Assembly (NCBI RefSeq): GCF_002564105.1
Contig: NZ_PDBX01000001.1
Span: 2,604,001-2,668,000, forward strand
Direction: 5' to 3'
DNA: 64,000 nucleotides
From: Collimonas sp. PA-H2
GTDB taxonomy: Bacteria > Pseudomonadota > Gammaproteobacteria > Burkholderiales > Burkholderiaceae_D
The notes below the pieces were generated by a model. The model was not told the DNA's origin, ran no database searches, and worked only from the letters and a program-made list of their open reading frames with translations. The position numbers were made by a program, and so were the translations under genes. Below, piece after piece: positions 27,640-36,043 of this stretch (position 1 is its first letter; each line of letters opens with the position of its first letter).

Positions 27640-27669
27640 GCGCCTACTGTCAAATTTGACAGTAGGCGC
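27640..27669. promoter_or_regulatory. Perfect 30-bp palindrome between the DyP-GRE and JmjC genes
   Basis: Two 15-base arms, with no spacer, centre on TGTCAAATTTGACA (27648-27661) and are flanked by GCGCCTAC and GTAGGCGC. It lies 142 bp from the fusion gene start and 91 bp from the JmjC start. A second palindrome, ATATTGCAATAT, follows at 27677-27688. This is probably a shared operator; a DNA or RNA cruciform is the alternative. Confidence 0.7.
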
Positions 27670-27760
27670 TCCAGTTATATTGCAATATGGAAATATTAAG
27701 TCTAGTCTTTATGCAAAGCAGTCAGGCTCGGGGCTGGTCTCTGAATCGACGGGAGTGATG

Positions 27761-28930
27761 ATGAAAAAGCTGGGAATGGCTGATCTGATCCATCCGCTGA
27801 CGCTGGATGCTTTCATGGCGCGCTACTGGCAAAAGAAGCCCTATGTTGGCCACGGCTCGCCGCAGCGCTTTGCCGAAATCGCCGCTATCCCCGAGCTGGC
27901 CAGCATCGATGCGCTGCTGGAAGCCTGGCGCGGCGAGGCCGATGCCTGGGCCCCGCGCGACACCAAAAACCCGCTGATCAACGCCAGCGCGCGGCAACTG
28001 CCGGCATTCTATGAAAGCGGCTACACGCTTTACCTCAGCAAGGTCGAGGACCACGTGCCGGCGCTGGCACCGATCGCGCGCAAGCTTGAGCGCGACCTCG
28101 GCCTGCGCCAGGATGATGTGTATTTCGAAGCCTTCATTTCCAAAGGCACGGGCTCAGGGTTTCATTTCGATCCGAACGTCACCATCAACATCCAGCTGAT
28201 CGGCAGCAAGCAATGGTGCGTCGCTGAAAACAAGCATCTGGTCAATCCGCATGTCGGCTGGTCGGCCGGCGCCGAGATCAACGAGCATATGCAGCGCTAT
28301 GCGCGCCAGCCGTTCCCGACCCGCATGCCGCCCAATTGCCGGCGTTTCGAGGCCCGGCCCGGCACCTTGGTGTACCTGCATCCGGGTTACTGGCATTGCA
28401 CCCTCAACCACGAGCCTTCTCTCTCGCTGCTGTTCACCATCAATCCGCCGTCCTGGACCGATCTGCTGATGGATGAAATCAGGGACTTGATGCTGAAGCA
28501 TGACGACGGCCGCGAGCTGGCCTTCGGCCTGGCGTCGACTGCCGGCCATGAACAAAAGCGGCAACGCCTGCAGCATCTGATCGAAGCCGCCGGCGAGGCG
28601 GTGGCGCAACTGTCGGCCGACGACTTGCTGGCCGACTGGGGCGGCGTCCTGACTGCCTCGTTTGAACGCAATCCGCAGATCGCCTGCCGCGTCGACGCCG
28701 GCCGCAGCGGCCAGGACGATGTGCTGGTGATCCAATCTGGCCGCAAGCAGGAGCGCAGCGTGCTGGCGCCGGACGCGCGCCAGGTTCTGAAGTGGGTCAG
28801 CGCGCGGAAAAAATCTTTCCGCGGTCATCAGGCCGCCGAGGCAACCACGACCGTGGCGACCACGCGGGTGGCAGAAATACTGGAACAGTTTGCGGATGCC
28901 GGCTTGATCTTGAGGGAGGGTAGTGCCTGA
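27761..28930 (+). CDS. JmjC-domain 2-oxoglutarate/Fe(II) oxygenase, ROXA/YcfD-like
   Basis: A 389-residue cupin-type oxygenase. The iron triad is readable: His135 and Asp137 in GSGFHFDPNVT and His212 in LHPGYWHCT. KKPYVGHG near the N-terminus and INIQLIGSKQW are typical of the JmjC ribosomal-oxygenase group, whose known members hydroxylate Arg or His in ribosomal proteins. Residues about 240-389 form a winged-helix-like C-terminal part. ATG 27761 has GGGAG 5 bases upstream; ATG 27758 is the alternative. It is divergent from the DyP-glycyl-radical fusion across a large palindrome. The substrate may be that protein, a ribosomal protein or a peptide; undecided. Confidence 0.85.
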   Translation: MKKLGMADLIHPLTLDAFMARYWQKKPYVGHGSPQRFAEIAAIPELASIDALLEAWRGEADAWAPRDTKNPLINASARQLPAFYESGYTLYLSKVEDHVPALAPIARKLERDLGLRQDDVYFEAFISKGTGSGFHFDPNVTINIQLIGSKQWCVAENKHLVNPHVGWSAGAEINEHMQRYARQPFPTRMPPNCRRFEARPGTLVYLHPGYWHCTLNHEPSLSLLFTINPPSWTDLLMDEIRDLMLKHDDGRELAFGLASTAGHEQKRQRLQHLIEAAGEAVAQLSADDLLADWGGVLTASFERNPQIACRVDAGRSGQDDVLVIQSGRKQERSVLAPDARQVLKWVSARKKSFRGHQAAEATTTVATTRVAEILEQFADAGLILREGSA

Positions 28931-28939
28931 GGCGAGGGA

Positions 28940-28964
28940 CTCCCGCGGCGCCAAGCCGCGGGAG
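28940..28964. terminator. Hairpin between convergent JmjC and TonB-receptor genes
   Basis: A perfect 10-bp stem CTCCCGCGGC / GCCGCGGGAG with a 5-base loop lies in the gap between stops at 28930 and 29017. It has no T tract and is possibly bidirectional. Confidence 0.5.
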
Positions 28965-29016
28965 CGCCAGGGTTGCCAGCCGCGCCGGATCTGAGGTGAT
29001 CGGCGCAGCCTACCCG

Positions 29017-31632
29017 TTACAAGAACTTGTAATTGGCGCCGACGGTAAAGAAGCGGCCGCGCGGATCGCCCTGCGTGATGTCGAAGTAAGGACTGCTTGG
29101 ATCCCATGATGGTTTCTGGTTGAACAGGTTTTGCACGCCGAGCCTGAGCGTCAGGTCGCGGATGCCCTTGTAGCTCAAGGTCCAGTCGAAAGTGCTGTTA
29201 TGGGCGACCGCGGCCGGGAAGTCGTCCTGCAGGCTGTTCTGGTCGATCTTGTAGCCGCCGGTGTAGTACCAGCTCAGGGTGCTAGAAACATTGCGGTAAT
29301 CCCAGTTCAGTTCCGTGGTGCCGCGCCATTTCGGCAGCGCGCCGAAAGTGTTGACGCCGCTGCCGTCGATGGCCGGCTGGCCGGCCACGCGCGGCTGGCG
29401 GAAATTGAGCAGGTAGGTCCAGCCGCCGTGCAGGGTGAACTTGCCGGCGCTGGCGGTTGGGATCACCTGCCGCACATCGAAATCCAGGCCGGAGGTGACG
29501 CGGCTGCTCTGATTCTGGTACTGGTTGCTGATGGTCAGCAGCTTGCCTTGGGCGTCGCGCGTGACCCGTCCCGGAAACTGCGCTTCATTCAGCAAGATAT
29601 AGCTGGCGTCGTCCGGACCGATGATGCCGGTCTGCTCGATATGATAGTAGTCGAGCGACAGGCTGGTGTTCCTGGCGGGGGACAGCACCACGCCAAAATC
29701 GAGGTTCTTGGAACGCTCCGGCTGCAGCTTGGGATTGGCCTGGTAGACGCCGGTGTAGCCGACGCTCTTGCCGGGTGTGACCGGATCGCGCGGATCGATC
29801 GCCGAGCCGTAGCTGATCGCGTTGCTGCTGGTGATCTCAGGCAGCGACGGCGCGCGGAAGCCGCGCGAGGCGGTGCTGCGCAACAGCAGCCAGTCGGTCG
29901 GCTGGAAGCGCAGGCTGAGCTTGGGCGAGAACGCCGTGCCGAAATCGCTGTAGTGATCGACGCGGCCGGCGGCGTTCGCTTCCAGGGTCTTCAGCACGGG
30001 AATCTTGATTTCCGCATAAGCCGCGGTGACGTTGCGCGAGCCGTTGATGATGTCGATGGCAGGACGCAGCTCGGTGCCGGAGAGGACGGCGCTGGAGGTG
30101 TCGGAATTGATGGATTCCTTGCGGAACTGGGCGCCGGCGGCAAAGCCGAGATCGCCCGCGGGCAAGGCCAGCAGCGGGCCGCTAACCGTCGCATCGAGCG
30201 AACTCAGCTTGGACACTGCGGGGCGCAAGGTCTCCAGCCGCAAGGCGTTGACGGCGCTGGCCGGATTGCCGGTCGCCGCCAGGTTGTAGCCGCCGTTCGC
30301 CAGCAGCTGCTGGAAGGCGTAGCGGTTGCCGAAGTTGCCCACGGTTTCCTGCAAGCGGCTTTCCGAATGCAGGGCCGATACGTCCCAGTCCCACTTGTCG
30401 TCAAGACTGCCCTTGAAACCGATCATGGCGCGGCTGAACTGGCTGACATCGGTCTTGCTGCGCGCCCCGACATCCCATAAATTGGTGGTCACCGGCGTCG
30501 GTTTGCCATAAGGATTGGCCGGATTCGCCGCCGGCAGCGTGGTGTCCACCGGCACCAGTGTCTGGCTGGCGTTGTTCCACGCCCGCAGGTTGCTGCTGAT
30601 GCCCAGCGGTCCGCCAAACACGAAGCTGGCCGAGCTGCGGCTGTACAGCAGTTCGCTGTAGGCTTGCAGGCGGTCGTTGATCTGCAGGGTGCCGTGCAGC
30701 AGGGCGTGATAGCGTTCGATGGCCGGCATCAGCGTGTCGTATTGGGCCGGATTGTAGGCCCACACATCGCCTTGCTTGCCCGGCGTGATGGCGCCCCATG
30801 GCACTCTTTGCACCGGCCCGACGGTGTTGGCGAATCCTTGCCGCGGGTCGTTGTTATAGTAGTTGGTCGGCGTCCAGTTCAAGCGCCCGCCCGGCTGGCC
30901 GCGGAAATCGGCGCTGCTCAGATAGCTCACATCGCTGGCGCGCAGCTCCTGGCGCTGCTGGCCGTCCAGCGAGAAGTACACGTTATAGCCGTCCTTATCC
31001 AGATCGCCTTTGCCCGCGATGATATTGTAGGTGCGCTCGTTTTGTCCGGTACCGCTGCCGGATTTCCCCAGGCTGCCGCCGGTCTCTATGCCTTGATAGT
31101 TTTTCTTGAGGATGATGTTGACCACGCCGGCCACCGCATCGGAACCGTAGACAGCGGAAGCGCCGTCCTTCAGCACTTCGATGCGCTCCACTGCGGCCAG
31201 GGGTAGGGAATTGATATCGACAAAAGTGTCTTGCAGATCCTGCGCGGTCGCATAATTCGCCAGGCGTTTGCCATCCAGCAGGATCAGCGTGTTTTTCTGT
31301 CCCAGCCCGCGCAGCGAAACGCCTGCGGTGCCGGCGGAAAAGCTGCCTGTGTATTGCTCGTTGAAGCTGTTGCCGCTGTTGGCCGAAATCGAACGCAGTA
31401 CGTCCGGCAAATTGGTCTTGCCGCTGGCCTGGATCTGCTTGGCGGTGATCACTTGCACGGAGGTGGCGCCGGCAGCGGCGGCGCCGCGGATGTTGGAACC
31501 GGTGACAATCACCTGGTCGATGGCTGTAGCGCCGGATTTTTGCTGGGCAGGGATTTCATCTGCAGCCTGCGCAAAGGCCGCCTGGCTTGAGAGTAGGGCG
31601 CTGATCATGGCAGCGAGTCGTGTGAGTTTCAT
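29017..31632 (-). CDS. TonB-dependent outer-membrane receptor
   Basis: An 871-residue receptor. A signal peptide (MKLTRLAAMISALLSSQAAFA) is followed by the TonB box region (IDQVIVTGSNIR). The plug domain spans about residues 45-180, with LILLDGKRLANY, VERIEVLKDGASAVYGSDAVAGVVNIILKK (in part). A beta-barrel follows to the C-terminal Phe-rich end (GRFFTVGANYKFL). The VIVTGSNIRG opening is typical of carbohydrate- or peptide-type and Oar-like receptors rather than of classical siderophore receptors; the ligand is unknown. No clear ribosome site precedes the ATG, and a terminator-like hairpin lies in the leader. Confidence 0.92.
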   Translation of the reverse strand: MKLTRLAAMISALLSSQAAFAQAADEIPAQQKSGATAIDQVIVTGSNIRGAAAAGATSVQVITAKQIQASGKTNLPDVLRSISANSGNSFNEQYTGSFSAGTAGVSLRGLGQKNTLILLDGKRLANYATAQDLQDTFVDINSLPLAAVERIEVLKDGASAVYGSDAVAGVVNIILKKNYQGIETGGSLGKSGSGTGQNERTYNIIAGKGDLDKDGYNVYFSLDGQQRQELRASDVSYLSSADFRGQPGGRLNWTPTNYYNNDPRQGFANTVGPVQRVPWGAITPGKQGDVWAYNPAQYDTLMPAIERYHALLHGTLQINDRLQAYSELLYSRSSASFVFGGPLGISSNLRAWNNASQTLVPVDTTLPAANPANPYGKPTPVTTNLWDVGARSKTDVSQFSRAMIGFKGSLDDKWDWDVSALHSESRLQETVGNFGNRYAFQQLLANGGYNLAATGNPASAVNALRLETLRPAVSKLSSLDATVSGPLLALPAGDLGFAAGAQFRKESINSDTSSAVLSGTELRPAIDIINGSRNVTAAYAEIKIPVLKTLEANAAGRVDHYSDFGTAFSPKLSLRFQPTDWLLLRSTASRGFRAPSLPEITSSNAISYGSAIDPRDPVTPGKSVGYTGVYQANPKLQPERSKNLDFGVVLSPARNTSLSLDYYHIEQTGIIGPDDASYILLNEAQFPGRVTRDAQGKLLTISNQYQNQSSRVTSGLDFDVRQVIPTASAGKFTLHGGWTYLLNFRQPRVAGQPAIDGSGVNTFGALPKWRGTTELNWDYRNVSSTLSWYYTGGYKIDQNSLQDDFPAAVAHNSTFDWTLSYKGIRDLTLRLGVQNLFNQKPSWDPSSPYFDITQGDPRGRFFTVGANYKFL

Positions 31633-31660
31633 GGCAGCGTATTGAGTAGTAAGTCAGGTG

Positions 31661-31684
31661 AAAAAAAATCCCGGCATGCCGGGA
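31661..31684 (-). terminator. Terminator-like hairpin in the 5' leader of the TonB receptor gene
   Basis: On the minus strand a perfect 16-bp palindrome TCCCGGCATGCCGGGA (31669-31684) is followed directly by eight T (31661-31668). It lies 29 bp upstream of the receptor ATG (31632). No minus-strand gene precedes it, so it looks like an attenuator of the receptor transcript, not the end of another gene. Confidence 0.6.
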
Positions 31685-31736
31685 CGCCGTCGGCAGCCGC
31701 ATGAGCGGCGCAACGGAATTTGAACAAGGCGACAAT

Positions 31737-31928
31737 ATGTATCGTTACGTTTCAAAAAGTAACGAATATTTTCAAATGAGAATATGCGCTACGCTGCAAG
31801 GCATGCGCCGAGGAACGCGAGAATTTGCCGAAGAAGTTTTGACGAAGCCGGCAGGACGATATCCGGGATGGCAGAAGATGGAAAAGTTTTTACGCACGGC
31901 GCACCTGCTACATGATCAGGCGGTTTGA
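31737..31928 (+). CDS. Possible 63-residue protein, unknown
   Basis: A short frame starting MYRYVSKSNEYFQMR with AAGG 8 bases upstream of the ATG. It is rich in charged residues (RRGTREFAEEVLTKPAGRYPG) and has no signal or membrane segment. It overlaps the region that should hold the receptor promoter. No family is recognised and it may be chance. Confidence 0.28.
   Translation: MYRYVSKSNEYFQMRICATLQGMRRGTREFAEEVLTKPAGRYPGWQKMEKFLRTAHLLHDQAV
31742..31765. promoter_or_regulatory. Inverted repeat TCGTTAC-N10-GTAACGA upstream of TonB receptor
   Basis: Perfect 7-bp arms with a 10-bp spacer. A second, shorter inverted repeat (ATATT-N10-AATAT, 31766-31785) abuts it and includes AATGAGAAT, which is Fur-box-like. 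This is probably the operator of the receptor gene, or of the small plus-strand frame here. Confidence 0.4.
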
Positions 31929-32472
31929 GATTACCCTAGACAGATCTGGCTATATCGAAAATACAAGGTCATTGAGGTGTCACACTCGGCGCCTATCATT
32001 CCGGCAGATTAATTTTCTCAATTGTTTTTTACGTGTTGGCGTTTCGAATATCCGGTATTCAGTGGGTCATAGCCTGGCGCCTGTATAGTGAACTAGGATG
32101 TTTGCTGCCGCACTCCGTGGATGTACTGGCGCCGCGCTGCCTTGAAGCAGAGGAAGACGGCGATGTCTGCCACGGGCATTTTTACATGCCGGCAGCGTTA
32201 TCTTTAATGCGTATCTTTCTTCCAGAATCGTGCCGCGCCATTTCGGGAGCGGGAGAGATTCAGCGAATACAACAACGTACGACAGTCAAAGCAATACAGG
32301 CGGGATGAGTCGATCTCGCTGGTGGTCAGTCGCAATCTAATCAACTCCCTAACTGAAAGCGGGCCAACATGCTTCCGATCATCGCTCCAATCTTGCTTAA
32401 CACGCAGCCAGTTTCCAGCCGGCAGGGCAGGGAACGCCGAATTTTCGTATCCGTCAATGCAGGAATTTCCAA
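31929..32472. other. Non-coding stretch of about 540 bp, lower GC
   Basis: Open frames exist here but none has a good ribosome site or protein-like composition. It may be decayed sequence or a long promoter region for the LysR gene that follows. Confidence 0.45.
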
Positions 32473-33405
32473 GTGAAGGGCGTCACCATCCATCAATTGC
32501 GCTGTTTTGATGCGGTCGTCGAGGAAGGCGGATTTCAGGCGGCGGCGGAAAAATTGCATAGAACTCATCCGACGATTTGCATCGCTGTCAAAGTTTTGGA
32601 AGAACAACTGGGCATCTGCCTGTTCGACCGCAGCGGCTACCGCGTCACTCTGACCGAAGCGGGACAGGCATTCCATCATCGAGCACAACAGCTATTGCGC
32701 GAAGTCGAAGGATTGGATGGGTTCGCTGCCAATTTGGCGGCCGGTGAAGAAGCCGAATTGGGGATCGTGATCGGTGATCTGTGTCCGCTCCCGGAGATCG
32801 TCGGCTTCTTGCGAAATTTTTTCGACGGTTGCAAGACACGCTTGCATTTGCACTGCGAGGCGATTTCCGGCCCGTGGGAACGCCTGTTCGACGGTAGCGC
32901 CGATCTCATCGTCCATCACATCGACCAAAGCGATGCGCGTATCGAATTCATCGAACTGTCAAAAGTGCGTCTGGTGCCGGTCGTCGCCCCGGGCTTCATC
33001 GACCTTCCCGTCTCCGGTGATGTAACACAGCGGCAAATGCGCGACCGGGTGCAATGCATTATCCGCGACACAGCGCGTCATTCTCCGCAGCAGAATTATT
33101 TTTTGATCGACGGCTCGCCGCGTTGTACTGTAGGAGATCAATTCGTGAAAAAAGAGGTCATACTGCAAGGCATGGCGTGGGGACACATGCCGCACTTCAT
33201 GATTGCGGAAGAACTGCGCGACGGACGCCTGCTGTCAATCGCTGGCAAGCACTTCCCTGGCAACAGCGTGAAGCTGGTCGCGGCGCGCTTACGCGACGGT
33301 TCACACGGCCCGGTTGCGAACCGTTTGTGGGACTACTTTTCCGAACAGGCTGGAAAACTGGATCTCGAAACGCGTGAAATGGCATTGATGAACCTGGCGA
33401 TATAG
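32473..33405 (+). CDS. LysR-family transcriptional regulator
   Basis: A 310-residue LysR-type regulator. The GTG start at 32473 has AGGAA 7 bases upstream. The N-terminal HTH reads IHQLRCFDAVVEEGGFQAAAEKLHRTHPTICIAVKVLEEQLG (in part), and the wing region is LFDRSGYRVTLTEAGQAF. The effector domain is about residues 92-300. The base composition is less GC-rich than in most of the window. It converges with the quinone oxidoreductase at 33571, which is a possible but unproven target. Confidence 0.88.
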   Translation: MKGVTIHQLRCFDAVVEEGGFQAAAEKLHRTHPTICIAVKVLEEQLGICLFDRSGYRVTLTEAGQAFHHRAQQLLREVEGLDGFAANLAAGEEAELGIVIGDLCPLPEIVGFLRNFFDGCKTRLHLHCEAISGPWERLFDGSADLIVHHIDQSDARIEFIELSKVRLVPVVAPGFIDLPVSGDVTQRQMRDRVQCIIRDTARHSPQQNYFLIDGSPRCTVGDQFVKKEVILQGMAWGHMPHFMIAEELRDGRLLSIAGKHFPGNSVKLVAARLRDGSHGPVANRLWDYFSEQAGKLDLETREMALMNLAI

Positions 33406-33570
33406 CCGGTCCGGCACCGGCGACCATCATTTCATGATGATGCCCCGGTTGGCGTATCCACCGAAGACGCTGTATTTGCTTGAAAATGCCGTTTATTCAA
33501 TCGACATCTGAACGATGTTCATTGGCAGATCACCACGCAGACGCCATGAAAAAGAAACTACTTGGCCGGG

Positions 33571-34548
33571 TTAAAGCAGAACAACAATTTTCCCGTGCAC
33601 GGAATTCGATTCCATCAGATCGTGTGCATTCGAAATCTCGTTGAAAGGAAAGGTTTTCTGAGGCAATGCTTTATAGATCCTGTCGGTGGCCCGGTCGACG
33701 ATGGACTGCATCGGGATTGCCGATAGCGGATGGTCTTTGGTGCCAAAGTTAAAGCTGGCAAAAAAGCTGAAATTCACCGAGGACGGCATGTCGGCTAGCG
33801 GGTTAAACAGGATTGGATCGCCGCCGCCAAGAAATCCTGCGTTACAGACATGACCGCCTTTTTTTGCGCACTTGAGAGAATCCAGCATGGTCGAATTGCC
33901 GACGATATCCATGACGCTGTCGATGCCGTCGGGATACAGTTGCCGGATCTGCTCGCTGGCATTGCCGTCTTCGAGTACGACGTGCTTGGCGCCAAGTTCT
34001 TTCAATAGCGCGACGCAATCTTTGTTGCGGGTTGAAGCCAGCACTTGAACTTCCTCTGTATTGGCGGCAATGTTGATGGCAGCCTGGCCCAGGGCAGAGG
34101 AGCCGCCGCGGATGAAGACGGTGTCGCCTTTCTTGAGTTTCAGGTTATCGTGCAAAACCGCCCAGGCCGTAGCGTAAGACTCTGGCAGGGCGGCGAAATC
34201 TTCCCATGGAATATTGGTATGCACGACGAACACGTTTGCGGCTGGAACGCTGGTGAATTCAGCGTAGCTGCCGTTGCTCTTGCGCCCCATGCCGCCCATG
34301 ATCGCGGCTACGGTCTGGCCTTTCTTGAGCTTGCCGGACGGGTCGTCTTCCACTTGCCCGACGCATTCGATGCCGGTGACCGCGGCGACGTCGCCGAACA
34401 GTCCGCGGCGCATGTAGGTTTCCGCGCGGTTGATGCCAAACGCCTTGACCTTGATCAGGACTCTGCCAGCCTCAGGCTGTGGCACAGGGATATCCTTGAT
34501 CACTAGCTGGTCGCTGCCGCCGTATTGGTTGATTACTATCGCTTTCAT
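33571..34548 (-). CDS. Zinc-free MDR-family quinone oxidoreductase (NADPH:quinone reductase-like)
   Basis: A 325-residue medium-chain dehydrogenase/reductase. ATG 34548 gives the canonical start MKAIVINQYGGSDQLVIKDIPVP. GINRAETYMRRG and the nucleotide-binding stretch KKGDTVFIRGGSSALGQAAINIA mark the quinone oxidoreductase subgroup. Structural zinc cysteines are missing, as expected for it. The enzyme reduces quinones or enones with NADPH in the cytosol. The GC content is lower than the window average, as for the LysR gene facing it, which hints at shared acquisition. Confidence 0.9.
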   Translation of the reverse strand: MKAIVINQYGGSDQLVIKDIPVPQPEAGRVLIKVKAFGINRAETYMRRGLFGDVAAVTGIECVGQVEDDPSGKLKKGQTVAAIMGGMGRKSNGSYAEFTSVPAANVFVVHTNIPWEDFAALPESYATAWAVLHDNLKLKKGDTVFIRGGSSALGQAAINIAANTEEVQVLASTRNKDCVALLKELGAKHVVLEDGNASEQIRQLYPDGIDSVMDIVGNSTMLDSLKCAKKGGHVCNAGFLGGGDPILFNPLADMPSSVNFSFFASFNFGTKDHPLSAIPMQSIVDRATDRIYKALPQKTFPFNEISNAHDLMESNSVHGKIVVLL

Positions 34549-34926
34549 ATGGATACCTTGAAATTCATTTATAGGGAATCTTGCGTTTGTGATTCTGCGC
34601 AGGCAGCGGCCTATTTGAAACAACAAAGTTTCAACACACAATGTAGATTTCCCGCCCCTCCAGTCCTTGCGACTTGCCGCTTAGTTCAGCAAACTGGCGG
34701 CGGGGCGCGCGATCCGGCAGGCGGCCCTGCCGGCATGATCCGTGTGGCGAATTCGGCAATCCGCGGCTGCACGATGCTGCATGCGTTCGTCCTGAACAGG
34801 GCACTGGGTAGTAAGATGCCTGGCAAGGCCATCTTTCTCTTGTTGTCAATGACGGCATAACTATCCCGTCCGGCTTCTGCCAATGCCTGGGCTGGCACTT
34901 CTTAAAACCGCATCGAGAGTTTCGCA
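34549..34926. other. Intergenic region, no gene seen
   Basis: This 378-bp stretch separates divergent genes. It contains a perfect stem-loop CCGGCAGG-CGGC-CCTGCCGG (34714-34733) and nothing coding that I can support. Confidence 0.5.
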
Positions 34927-35880
34927 ATGGATAACGAAAAACGACGCACCCTGATGGGAATCGGCATGCTTGGCGTATCGGCGCTGGTCGGCCCACCGCA
35001 GCTGTACGCGGCCGCTCTGTCTGCCGAAGATACGGAGATTCCTCTGTGGCCCGGCGACAAGCCGCCAGGCGGCAGCGGCCCGCAAGGATCGGAGCGGACC
35101 AATGCCAAAGGGTCGCTAACCAATATTTCGCGCCCGCGCATGGCGGCATATCGTCCACAGCGCCCCAACGGCAGCGCCATGCTGGTGATCGCCGGCGGCG
35201 GCTATGCGCATATCGAGCGCGGCACGGAAAGCATTCCGGCGGCGCGCTGGCTGCAAGCATTGGGCATCACCGTATTCGAGCTGATCTATCGCTTGCCTGG
35301 CGAAGGCTGGAGCAACCTCGCGCCGTTCCAGGACGGGCAGCGGGCCATGCGCCTGATCCGGGCCTCGGCGGCGCAGTACGGTCTGGACGCCAAGCGCATC
35401 GGCATCCTGGGATTTTCCGCCGGCGGCCATCTGGCCGGAACCACCGCCGCCGAACCGGACGCGCCGCGTTATGCGGCAACCGACATGGCTGACCAGTTTT
35501 CCGCGCGCCCCGACTTCGCCGGCCTGGTCTATCCGGTGCTGAGCTTCATGCCGCCCTATGACAATACGCATTCGCGCCGTGAAATCATCGGCAAGCATCC
35601 GGACCTGGTCGAGAGCGAGGCATTTTCGGTAGAGCGGCATGTCGGCGCCGGGATGCCTGCCACATTCCTGGCGCAGGCCGCCGACGACCCGATCTCGCCG
35701 ATCCAGAACAGCCTGCTGATGTTCAACGCGCTCAAGGCCGCGCGGATTCCGGCGGAAATGCACGTTTTCCAGGAAGGCGGACATGGCTGGGGCCTGGGGC
35801 CGGAGGGGAGCCTGGTGCATGCCTGGCCAGCCTTGTTTGAGACCTGGATCAGGCATAACGGCTGGATGGGATCAGTCTAG
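34927..35880 (+). CDS. Alpha/beta hydrolase, acetyl-xylan-esterase-like, exported
   Basis: A 317-residue esterase-type hydrolase. The N-terminus (MDNEKRRTLMGIGMLGVSALV) looks like a twin-arginine-type export signal. The catalytic core has AMLVIAGGGYAHIERGTE (oxyanion loop), the nucleophile Ser in GILGFSAGGHLAGT, the Asp in QAADDPISP and the His in EGGHGWGLGPEG. The GFSAGGH form and GGGY loop match the BD-FAE/acetylesterase group that deacetylates polysaccharides. Substrate is unproven. It appears monocistronic; the dienelactone hydrolase gene follows after 163 bp. Confidence 0.87.
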   Translation: MDNEKRRTLMGIGMLGVSALVGPPQLYAAALSAEDTEIPLWPGDKPPGGSGPQGSERTNAKGSLTNISRPRMAAYRPQRPNGSAMLVIAGGGYAHIERGTESIPAARWLQALGITVFELIYRLPGEGWSNLAPFQDGQRAMRLIRASAAQYGLDAKRIGILGFSAGGHLAGTTAAEPDAPRYAATDMADQFSARPDFAGLVYPVLSFMPPYDNTHSRREIIGKHPDLVESEAFSVERHVGAGMPATFLAQAADDPISPIQNSLLMFNALKAARIPAEMHVFQEGGHGWGLGPEGSLVHAWPALFETWIRHNGWMGSV

Positions 35881-36043
35881 GAGCAGGCCCCCGGCTGCAA
35901 TCGCCGGCTTCTGGTAGCATGCTATTCGGGCATAGACTTGCTCCAGTGCTGACGTTTGCCTGGAGGCCGATGATTTCAGCTGCCGCAAGTTACATCTCCC
36001 CACAACACCCCGACATTCATTCTTCATCCAGATAGGAATCACC

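Noticed and set aside
29131..30480. 449-residue plus-strand frame opposite the TonB receptor
   Set aside because: Complementary-strand shadow of a receptor gene with clear signal peptide, plug and barrel.
32033..32510. Open frames at 32033-32308 and 32322-32510
   Set aside because: No ribosome site and no protein-like pattern; they lie in a low-GC stretch where chance frames are likely.
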